NCBI GenBank assembly: GCA_016787525.1
Contig: JAEUUP010000062.1
Coordinates: 1-64,000, forward strand
Origin: Saprospiraceae bacterium
Lineage (GTDB): Bacteria > Bacteroidota > Bacteroidia > Chitinophagales > Saprospiraceae
Length of the DNA: 64,000 nucleotides
Reading direction: 5' to 3'
Under the pieces are notes generated by a model, which saw nothing but the letters and a program-made list of their open reading frames with translations, was not told the origin of the DNA and searched no databases. This document shows positions 54,953-62,981 of the stretch, in pieces. The translations under genes and the position numbers were made by a program. The first letter of the stretch is position 1. Each line of letters starts with the position of its first letter.

Positions 54953-57900
54953 ATGAAAAAAATATTGGCTTTCATTTTATGGGTGTGCCATTGCCTTTTT
55001 GTGGCAGGGCAATCGAATATCGAACAGTTTGATTACCTCACCATTACTGAGGGGTTGCCACACAGCACTGTTTATTGTCTGATGCAAGACAAAAATGGTT
55101 TTATTTGGGCTGGCACACAGGATGGTTTGGTGCGTTATGATGGTTACGAATGCCGTATTTTTAAACAAAAAACCAATGATTCGACACAGTTTCAAGGCAA
55201 AAGCATTCATTGTATTTTAGAAGACAGGCAAGGTAACCTATGGGTTGGAACACAAACACATGGTATCAATTTCAGAGATATAAAAACGGGACAATTTCGA
55301 CATTTGAGCAGCGAAACGGCTTTTGCTCCTTTGTCGAAAATGTGGATTAAACACATTTTTGAAGACCGTGCAGGGCGTATCTGGATTGGCACAATCGGTG
55401 CGGGTTTGTGGTGTTTTGAACCAAAAACAAAGCAGTTGCAACATTTCGACAGAACCAATTCTCAGCTCAAAGACAACGCCATCCTGCGCATCGCACAAGA
55501 TGAAACTGACCGTATTTGGGTTGCTGCAAGTGGCACAGGTATCTATTATTTTGACGAAAAGCAGCAAGTTTTCAATCAAATACATGCCACAGGTGCAGGT
55601 GATACTGACTTCGCTAGCTTTAGGAAAACTTTTTTCAACGACAAAAAAGGGTATTTGTGGGTCGGTACTGAGGGGTCAGGTTTGTACCAAATCCGTGTGT
55701 CTGATTTGCAAATTCGCCGCTATTCAATGCAAGATGGATTGACATCCAACAATGTGACGGGCATAGCTGAAAATGATAAAGGAGAACTTTTACTCGCAAC
55801 GGATGGCGGTGGTCTGAATATTTTTAACCCTCAAACATTGTCCTTTTCCGCCATTCTCTACGGCAAAACCAAAGGTAAACTCAATACCAACGCCCTATTC
55901 GATGTGTTGATTGATCGCGATAAAAATGTCTGGATTGGCACATACAATGGTGGTATCAACAGTTTCAAAGCACACAAAACAGAATTTGAGGCTTTTACTT
56001 GGACTGGCAATCGGGTAGGGGAGTTGAGTCACCGCTCTGTTTTGAGCATTTGTGAAACGTACAACGGCGATATTTTTGTTGGTACAGACGGCGGTGGTTT
56101 AAACCGATTTAACAAAAATACTAAAACGTTCTCTACTATTCCCAATCAACCTGTGGGTTATGGCAATGTCGTAAAAACCATTTTTGAAGACTCGAAGAAA
56201 CGGCTTTGGTTGGGTTACTTTGGCGACGGTTTAAGTTTGTTCAATCCCGAACCGCGCCAATTCAAACATTTTAGAACCAATCCAAGTGACCCCCTCAGTA
56301 TTGGTGGCAATAATGTTTGGTCTATCGCCGAAGACCAAACAGGAAAGCTTTGGATTGGTATTTTGGGGGGCGGTTTGTCGCGATTGGACAGTTGGGAAAA
56401 AGGGCAATTTCAGCGATTCAATATGCAGCCTAACAATCCTCTTAGCCTATCGAGCGATGTGGTGACAGTGGTTTTTGCAGACAAAAACAATCAAATTTGG
56501 GTCGGTACAGATACTGAAGGTTTGAATCTGTTGGATAAAAACACAGGTACATTCACACGGTTTCAGCACAAAAACGACGACACTAAAAGCCTTTCGGCGA
56601 ATGATGTACGCTGTATTTTTCAAGATTCAAAAGGGCGGTTGTGGATAGGTACAGAAAGTGGCGGACTCAATTTGTGGCTCGGAAATGGACAGTTTGAGCA
56701 TTTTACGGTGCAAAATGGGTTGACTTCCAATGCCATCATGAGCGTTCAAGAAGATAAAAACGGCTATTTGTGGCTCAGTACATTCAAAGGTGCTACACGT
56801 TTTGATGTGGACACCAAAAATTATTTGAATTTTGACTTTAGTAACAACCCATATCTCAATGCCAATCAGTTCAATCAAGCCACTGGCATCACAAATACTG
56901 AGGGGGTCGTTTTTTTGGGAGGTATCAACGGTTTGACTTTGATTCGTCCTGACGATATTCAGTTTTTGAACACCCGACCGCAGGTTGTCTTCACAGATTT
57001 TAAAATTTTTAATCAATCAGTTGCCGTTGGCAAACTATCGGATGGACGCACTATTTTGCATAAAAGCCTTGAGGAGGCAACCGAAATACATTTGTCATAC
57101 TACGATAATGTTTTTTCCATTGAATTTGCCGCTTTGGACTTTACCGACCCTTTGAAAAATCAGTACCTGTATAAAATGGAAGGGTTCGATGGCAATTGGC
57201 GCAGCACCGATGGCTCGCAGCGGCTCATCACCTACACCAATCTCGACCCTGCGACTTATATTTTTAAAGTCAAAGGCACGAATAACAACGGCGTGTGGAG
57301 CGACGAAAAGACGATAAAAATCATCATCGCACCGCCTTTTTGGCAAACTTGGTGGTTCAAACTTTTGGTTTTGGCTGTTTTGGTGGCGTTGGCGTTTTTG
57401 GCTCTACGTATTTATACGACGCGGCGCGAAATGGCTTTACGTCAACAGGTTTTGGAATCAGACCGTGCAATTTTGACCCTAAAAAACGAAAACTTAGCCG
57501 CCGAACAAGCTATTTTGCATTTGCAAAATGAAAAATTGGCAACAGAAGTTGACATTAAAAACACTGAACTGATGTCAAAAGCTGTGCAGATGGCACACAA
57601 AAACGAAATACTCATCAGTCTGCAAGAACAACTCAGTCAAATTCGCAGTGCCAACGATGTTGAAAAGACCAAATTACTGAGGGGGCTGAAAACGACATTG
57701 GAAACTGAAATCGAAGGCAAGCATAGTTGGGAACAATTCACGCTTTATTTCGATCAAGTGAATCAAAGTTTTACAGTTGAGTTACTCAAAAAACATCCGA
57801 GTCTTACCCAAAATGATCTGCGGATGTGCGCACTCACACGCCTCAACATGAGCAATAAAGAAATGGCAGCACTGCTCAATATTTCCGTAACGGGTGTCGA

Positions 57901-57979
57901 AAAAAGTCGTTATCGCTTGAAAAAACGCTTGAGTTTGACCACCGAAGATGATTTGGGCGAGTATTTGAGAGCGTTTTGA
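54953..57979 (+). CDS. membrane regulator: beta-propeller, Y_Y_Y and LuxR-like HTH
   Basis: This 1008-residue protein has a signal peptide (ends near FVAGQ, residue 20) and some twelve two-component regulator propeller repeats (for example YCLMQDKNGFIWAGTQDGL) to about residue 680. A Y_Y_Y domain (about 720-785), one membrane helix (about 795-817), a coiled coil, and a C-terminal helix-turn-helix (about 950-1000, NDLRMCALTRLNMSNKEMAALL) follow. There is no HisKA or HATPase domain, so it is a one-component relative of hybrid two-component sensors. It presumably senses oligosaccharide in the periplasm and controls the SusC/SusD genes downstream. Five dispersed words lie inside. Confidence 0.9.
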   Translation: MKKILAFILWVCHCLFVAGQSNIEQFDYLTITEGLPHSTVYCLMQDKNGFIWAGTQDGLVRYDGYECRIFKQKTNDSTQFQGKSIHCILEDRQGNLWVGTQTHGINFRDIKTGQFRHLSSETAFAPLSKMWIKHIFEDRAGRIWIGTIGAGLWCFEPKTKQLQHFDRTNSQLKDNAILRIAQDETDRIWVAASGTGIYYFDEKQQVFNQIHATGAGDTDFASFRKTFFNDKKGYLWVGTEGSGLYQIRVSDLQIRRYSMQDGLTSNNVTGIAENDKGELLLATDGGGLNIFNPQTLSFSAILYGKTKGKLNTNALFDVLIDRDKNVWIGTYNGGINSFKAHKTEFEAFTWTGNRVGELSHRSVLSICETYNGDIFVGTDGGGLNRFNKNTKTFSTIPNQPVGYGNVVKTIFEDSKKRLWLGYFGDGLSLFNPEPRQFKHFRTNPSDPLSIGGNNVWSIAEDQTGKLWIGILGGGLSRLDSWEKGQFQRFNMQPNNPLSLSSDVVTVVFADKNNQIWVGTDTEGLNLLDKNTGTFTRFQHKNDDTKSLSANDVRCIFQDSKGRLWIGTESGGLNLWLGNGQFEHFTVQNGLTSNAIMSVQEDKNGYLWLSTFKGATRFDVDTKNYLNFDFSNNPYLNANQFNQATGITNTEGVVFLGGINGLTLIRPDDIQFLNTRPQVVFTDFKIFNQSVAVGKLSDGRTILHKSLEEATEIHLSYYDNVFSIEFAALDFTDPLKNQYLYKMEGFDGNWRSTDGSQRLITYTNLDPATYIFKVKGTNNNGVWSDEKTIKIIIAPPFWQTWWFKLLVLAVLVALAFLALRIYTTRREMALRQQVLESDRAILTLKNENLAAEQAILHLQNEKLATEVDIKNTELMSKAVQMAHKNEILISLQEQLSQIRSANDVEKTKLLRGLKTTLETEIEGKHSWEQFTLYFDQVNQSFTVELLKKHPSLTQNDLRMCALTRLNMSNKEMAALLNISVTGVEKSRYRLKKRLSLTTEDDLGEYLRAF

Positions 57980-58118
57980 TGCTTATTTCACCCTGTCCAG
58001 CAATTGTCCAAGTCATTTTTTAGATAATAAAAGGGAAAATTTGAATGTTTGCCAAAGAATTCACACGGGAATTCATGCTAAACCAAATTTTTATTTTTAA
58101 TCAATTAACATCTAAAGA

Positions 58119-59678
58119 ATGATGAAAAACTTTACAGCAATCGTCGCTTGCCTTGTATTTCTGGCAACAACCAACCTTTCAGCCCAACTGCCTATTTTCA
58201 CCGATGCTTATGGTTCGGGTGTTAAATTCTCTGCTTTTGGTGGCTCAGCTAACGATGTCACGGTGGACAATACCGTATTTCAAACAGGTACATCTTCCCT
58301 CAAAATCGTTGTGCCTGCAGCGGGTTATACAGGGGGGGCATTTACAGTTGACACGGCTAAAAACTTATCCACTTACAATGCTTTGTCTTTTTGGGTTAAA
58401 GGCAGTGCCGCTAAAACTTTGAATGTAACAGGCATATCGAACAATGCTGCTACCAATGTATATCAAGCGGAATTGGTCAACGTACCTGTCACGACCACTT
58501 GGACAAAAATCATCATCCCCATTCCAGATGCGTCGAAATTGACAGCAGAAAAAGGTCTGTTTCACTTTGCAGAAGGGTCAGAGGAAGGCACTTACACCAT
58601 CTGGTTCGACAATATCCAGTACGAAAACATCACAGGGGGTGTCATCGGTACGGCAACAGCCACTATTGCTACCGAAACCATCAACAAAAGCATTGGCGAC
58701 TCTTTTACGCCCAATGGTTTGACAGCGACTTTCCCTGTCAATTCAGTAGCGACAAAATTGGCGGTTAACCCAGCCGTATTTACTTATGCCAGTTCCAATG
58801 CCGCCATTGCAACGGTCAGTAATGTGGGTGTGGGTACGTGCTTGGCAGCAGGCACAACCAATATCACTGCCAAATTGGGCAGCGTGAACGCCACAGGTAC
58901 TTTGACTGTCAACGTCACAGCAGCAGCTGCGCCTACCACGGCAGCACCTACGCCTACGCGCCCTGCGGCTAATGTGATTTCATTGTTTAGTAATGCTTAC
59001 ACAGATGTAGCAGGTACAGATTGGTTTCCCAATTGGGGTCAAACAACAGTTGTAGCAGATGTACAAATTGCAGGAAATACAACTAAAAAATACACTAATT
59101 TTAACTATCAAGGTGTACAATTCCAAACACCTATCAATGTGACAACTATGAACTATTTGCACATTGACCTTTGGACACCAAATATGACTTCGTTCAAAGT
59201 TTTCTTAATCAATATTCCACCACTCACACAAGCTGAGCAAGCAGTTACTTTGACACCCACTTTGTCAGGTTGGAACAGTTTTGATATTCCGTTGGCTTCT
59301 TACAACACCATAGTTAAAACAGGCATTGGACAGCTCAAACTTGAAAGTGTCCCTTTTGGTAGTGGTACAGCTTATCTCGACAATATCTATTTCTTTAAAA
59401 CAGGTGTTGGCACAAAAGAAGTAACATATGCCAATAATTTGTTTACAGTGACCCCCTCAGTATGCGATGCCTCTTTCACACTCGAATTGAATAGTGGTAC
59501 GCAGGCACAGGCACGCTTACAAATAGCTAACCCATTGGGTCAAATTGTACACAGCCAAAATTTGACTTCAGATGCGATTCAGTCCATATCAACACAACAT
59601 TTACCGAGCGGTTTGTATCTTGTTTCTGTGCGTGTAGGCAATACACTACAAACACGCAAACTCACAATTCAACACTAA
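58119..59678 (+). CDS. T9SS-secreted glycan-binding-like protein
   Basis: This 519-residue protein has a signal peptide (about 1-22), a first beta-sandwich domain (about 25-170, WFDNIQYENI near its end), a Big_2/Ig-like domain (about 175-265), a Thr/Pro/Ala-rich linker (about 268-285), a second beta-sandwich (about 290-430, YLDNIYFFKTG), and a C-terminal type IX secretion sorting domain (about 440-519). The two sandwich domains look like carbohydrate-binding modules. There is no catalytic domain. It is upstream of susC, and it probably holds glycan at the cell surface. The word at 59453 falls on the border between linker and sorting domain. Confidence 0.8.
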   Translation: MMKNFTAIVACLVFLATTNLSAQLPIFTDAYGSGVKFSAFGGSANDVTVDNTVFQTGTSSLKIVVPAAGYTGGAFTVDTAKNLSTYNALSFWVKGSAAKTLNVTGISNNAATNVYQAELVNVPVTTTWTKIIIPIPDASKLTAEKGLFHFAEGSEEGTYTIWFDNIQYENITGGVIGTATATIATETINKSIGDSFTPNGLTATFPVNSVATKLAVNPAVFTYASSNAAIATVSNVGVGTCLAAGTTNITAKLGSVNATGTLTVNVTAAAAPTTAAPTPTRPAANVISLFSNAYTDVAGTDWFPNWGQTTVVADVQIAGNTTKKYTNFNYQGVQFQTPINVTTMNYLHIDLWTPNMTSFKVFLINIPPLTQAEQAVTLTPTLSGWNSFDIPLASYNTIVKTGIGQLKLESVPFGSGTAYLDNIYFFKTGVGTKEVTYANNLFTVTPSVCDASFTLELNSGTQAQARLQIANPLGQIVHSQNLTSDAIQSISTQHLPSGLYLVSVRVGNTLQTRKLTIQH

Positions 59679-59828
59679 GAAGTAAAGTTTTTTTCAGACA
59701 TTCTGTGCCTATTGAGGCGTTTTTACGCGCCTCAATATGGTTGCAGACTTTTTGAAACGTCTATTTTTTCATACATTTTTGTTATACTGAGGGGTGTCAG
59801 AGGACTCTTTTCAGAAAAATCAAGACAC

Positions 59829-62800
59829 ATGCAAGCAATCAAATACAGTATTTTCATTCTGTTTATATTGAGTGTTTTGAGTTTAAATGCTCAAAATACA
59901 GTACCGATAACAGGTAAAATCAGTGATGCCAGCGGGTCGCTTATCGGTGCGGCGATTGTAGAGAAAGGCACTCAAAATGGTGCTATCACCGACGTAGATG
60001 GCAATTTCACGCTCAATGTCACCAACCGCAAAGCCATTCTCACCGTTTCGTTTGTGGGCTACAAAAGTCAAGAAGTGGCTCTGAACAATCGTACTAACAT
60101 TGCTGTCACGCTCGAAAGTGCGGACGTTCTCAACGAGGTCGTCGTTGTGGGTTATGGTACACAAAAGAAAAGTGTGACCACGGGTGCGATTACCAAAGTC
60201 CGTTCCAGCGATTTGGAAAATATGCCCGTTGTACGCATCGAACAATCGCTTTTGGGTCGCACATCAGGTGTGCGCGTCACCACCAATTCTGGTTCGCCTG
60301 GTAGTGGTGCAACGGTGCGCATTCGTGGCACGACCACCATCAACAACTCTGAGCCACTTTACGTTGTGGACGGCGTACCCATTAACGGGGGCATCGAGTA
60401 CCTCAACCAAGGCGATATTGAGAGCATTGAAGTCTTGAAAGACGCAGCTTCTGCAGCTATTTATGGCGCACGGGCGGCCAATGGTGTCATCATTGTCACG
60501 ACCAAAAAGGGGAAAAAAGACCAAATGGAGGTCTCTTTCAACACTTACTACGGCGTACAGAATGCCGCACGCAAACTCTCCTTGCTCAATGCCCGTGAAT
60601 ACGGCATCTTGATGAATGAAGCCTCAGCTGCCGCAGGAGGTGCTATTTTATTCCCAAATCCTGATGCTTTAGGCACAGGAACGGATTGGCAAGACGCTGT
60701 TTTTACAAAAAATGCACCCATTCAAAACCACGAATTGAGCATTGCAGCAGGGGCTGGACGTTCACAGTATTTTGCATCGTTTGGTTACTTCAATCAATCG
60801 GGCATCGTGGCATCGGCTCAGTCCAATTTTGAACGGTATTCTGTTCGGTTCAATTCGACACACAAAATCAACGATTTTATCACTGTTGGCAACACTTTGG
60901 GTTATACACGCAACACAGGCAAAGGCGTTCCCGACAATACTGAATACGGCTCACCCCTCAGTAGAGCCATCAATTTAGACCCCATTACACCGCTTATCGA
61001 AACACGTCCTGACGTGTTGAGCGGCACGGTTTTCAAAAACTTCCCCGTTGTTAGAGATGCCAACGGACAGCCTTATGGCATTTCAAGCTATGTCACTTCT
61101 GAGGTTTTGAACCCTGTGGCTGCGCTTAAAGTCAATCAGAGCAACGGTTGGGGCGACAAAATCGCAGGCAATGCTTTTGCCGAAATCGAACCAATTAAAG
61201 GCTTGAAATACCGTACCAGCTATGGTATTGACTTCGCTTATTGGGGCGACGAAGGTTTTGCACCCGTTTATTACCTCAATGCGTCGAACCGTCTCGACCT
61301 CAATCGTTACTCGCGCTCACAAGCCCGAGGCATCTACTGGATTTGGGAAAATACGGTGTCTTACAACAAACGTTTTTTAGAAAAACACAACCTCACACTT
61401 TTGGTGGGTACAGTGGCTGAACGTAATCGCGGCAATGCCATCGGCGGCTCAGTGCAAGACATTCCTGTATCGGACATCAAAAATGCGTCGCTTTTGTATC
61501 CTGTCGCGCCTGACAAACAAAGTTTTTACGGCTACGAATTTCAAGGCGCATTACTCTCGTATTTGGGTCGTTTGAACTACGATTACAATGGCAAATACTT
61601 ATTGTCGGCTCTTTTCCGCATGGACGGCTCACCCAAATTTGGTGCAAATTATCGCTTCGGCACATTCCCCTCAGTATCAGCAGGTTGGGTTGTGTCGGAA
61701 GAAGACTTTTTAAAGAAAAATAACCTTGTCAACTTCTTGAAAATTAGAGGTTCTTGGGGTGTGAATGGCAACGACAAAATCGGTGATTTCCGATTTGTCT
61801 CCACCATTGGCGGTTTCCGCAACTACACTTTTGGCGCATCCGAAAAACTCATCAATGGCTCGACACCGACAGCCTTAGCCAATCCCGACTTGCGTTGGGA
61901 AGAAACCACTCAAACCAATATTGGCTTCGATGCCAAAGTTTTTAAAAACATCACCATCACTTTAGACTGGTTTAGAAAAGCGACAACAGGCATGTTGCTC
62001 GATATTGCCGTACCAGGTTATGTCGGCAATGCAGGACCCGTGGGCAATATCGCTTCGATGGAAAACACAGGTGTTGAATTGGAATTAGGTGCTAACAAAA
62101 CAATAGGTGGATTGAAACTCGAATTTTCGGGCAACATCTCACACATTGTTAACAAAGTGACGGATTTAGGACCCGACAAAAAATATTTGGTCGGACAAAC
62201 GTTCAGCCCTCAAGGTTTGGAAATTTCGAGAACGTCTGTGGGCGAACCGATTGGTTACTTTTTTGGCTACAAAACCAACGGTATTTTCCAAAACCAAGCA
62301 GAGGTCAGTGCGCACCGAAGCAAAGATGGCGCACTGTTGCAACCCGATGCGCGTGCAGGCGATTTCCGCTTTGTGGACATCAACGGCGATGGCAAAATTG
62401 ACGCAGACGACCGCACCAAGATTGGCGACCCTACGCCGAGTTTGACTTATGGCTTCAATTTCGCGGCTGGTTGGCAAGGCTTCGACCTCATTTTGTTTGG
62501 TCAAGGTGTGGCAGGCAACCAAATTTTCCGTGCAACCCGTCGCTTCGATTTGCAAATGGCGAATATGACCACCGATGCCCTCAATCGTTGGACTGGCGAA
62601 AACTCGACCAACACGTATCCACGCCTCGTGATGAACGACCCGAACCGCAATTTCAGCCGTTCTTCCGATTTTTATGTTGAAGATGGCGCATTTTTCCGCA
62701 TTCGGACGCTCCAATTGGGCTACACGATACCCCTCAGTATATCGTCGAAAGTGGGTATCAAAAAATGCCGTGTTTATGTATCGGGCAACAATCTCTTGAC

Positions 62801-62915
62801 TTTGACTAAAGCCAAAGGTTTCGACCCCGAAATCGGTGGCGGCAGTTTTGGTGTGGACAGAGGCATCTATCCGCAAGCCCGTTTCTTCTTGATGGGTGGT
62901 AGTGTTGCGTTTTAA
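59829..62915 (+). CDS. susC: SusC/RagA TonB-dependent outer membrane transporter
   Basis: I chose MQAIKYSIFILFI at 59829 (1028 residues), which begins a clean signal peptide; the frame extends to 59712 through a dispersed word. A carboxypeptidase-D-like domain (ITGKISDASGSLIGAAIVEKG) is followed by the plug with VVVGYGTQKKSVTTGAI and DAASAAIYGARAANGVIIVTT, then the 22-strand barrel. Without a STN domain, it is not itself a sigma/anti-sigma signalling receptor. It imports oligosaccharides bound by SusD. Three dispersed words lie inside (60954, 61667, 62730); that at 61667 encodes the conserved FPSVSAGW. Confidence 0.94.
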   Translation: MQAIKYSIFILFILSVLSLNAQNTVPITGKISDASGSLIGAAIVEKGTQNGAITDVDGNFTLNVTNRKAILTVSFVGYKSQEVALNNRTNIAVTLESADVLNEVVVVGYGTQKKSVTTGAITKVRSSDLENMPVVRIEQSLLGRTSGVRVTTNSGSPGSGATVRIRGTTTINNSEPLYVVDGVPINGGIEYLNQGDIESIEVLKDAASAAIYGARAANGVIIVTTKKGKKDQMEVSFNTYYGVQNAARKLSLLNAREYGILMNEASAAAGGAILFPNPDALGTGTDWQDAVFTKNAPIQNHELSIAAGAGRSQYFASFGYFNQSGIVASAQSNFERYSVRFNSTHKINDFITVGNTLGYTRNTGKGVPDNTEYGSPLSRAINLDPITPLIETRPDVLSGTVFKNFPVVRDANGQPYGISSYVTSEVLNPVAALKVNQSNGWGDKIAGNAFAEIEPIKGLKYRTSYGIDFAYWGDEGFAPVYYLNASNRLDLNRYSRSQARGIYWIWENTVSYNKRFLEKHNLTLLVGTVAERNRGNAIGGSVQDIPVSDIKNASLLYPVAPDKQSFYGYEFQGALLSYLGRLNYDYNGKYLLSALFRMDGSPKFGANYRFGTFPSVSAGWVVSEEDFLKKNNLVNFLKIRGSWGVNGNDKIGDFRFVSTIGGFRNYTFGASEKLINGSTPTALANPDLRWEETTQTNIGFDAKVFKNITITLDWFRKATTGMLLDIAVPGYVGNAGPVGNIASMENTGVELELGANKTIGGLKLEFSGNISHIVNKVTDLGPDKKYLVGQTFSPQGLEISRTSVGEPIGYFFGYKTNGIFQNQAEVSAHRSKDGALLQPDARAGDFRFVDINGDGKIDADDRTKIGDPTPSLTYGFNFAAGWQGFDLILFGQGVAGNQIFRATRRFDLQMANMTTDALNRWTGENSTNTYPRLVMNDPNRNFSRSSDFYVEDGAFFRIRTLQLGYTIPLSISSKVGIKKCRVYVSGNNLLTLTKAKGFDPEIGGGSFGVDRGIYPQARFFLMGGSVAF

Positions 62916-62924
62916 TATAAAAAA

Positions 62925-62957
62925 AACGTTGTCGAGGTTTCAAACCTCGACAACGTT
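62925..62957 (+). promoter_or_regulatory. perfect 16-bp hairpin between susC and susD
   Basis: A 16-bp perfect inverted repeat (AACGTTGTCGAGGTTT at 62925-62940 and its complement at 62942-62957) starts 10 bp after the susC stop and ends 25 bp before the susD ATG. It could cause partial termination, stop 3' decay or adjust susD expression. Confidence 0.7.
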
Positions 62958-62981
62958 AAATTCCTAAAATAAATAAAGAAA

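Noticed and set aside
59712..59828. N-terminal extension of SusC
   Set aside because: It precedes a proper signal peptide starting at 59829 and includes a dispersed word; unlikely to be translated.
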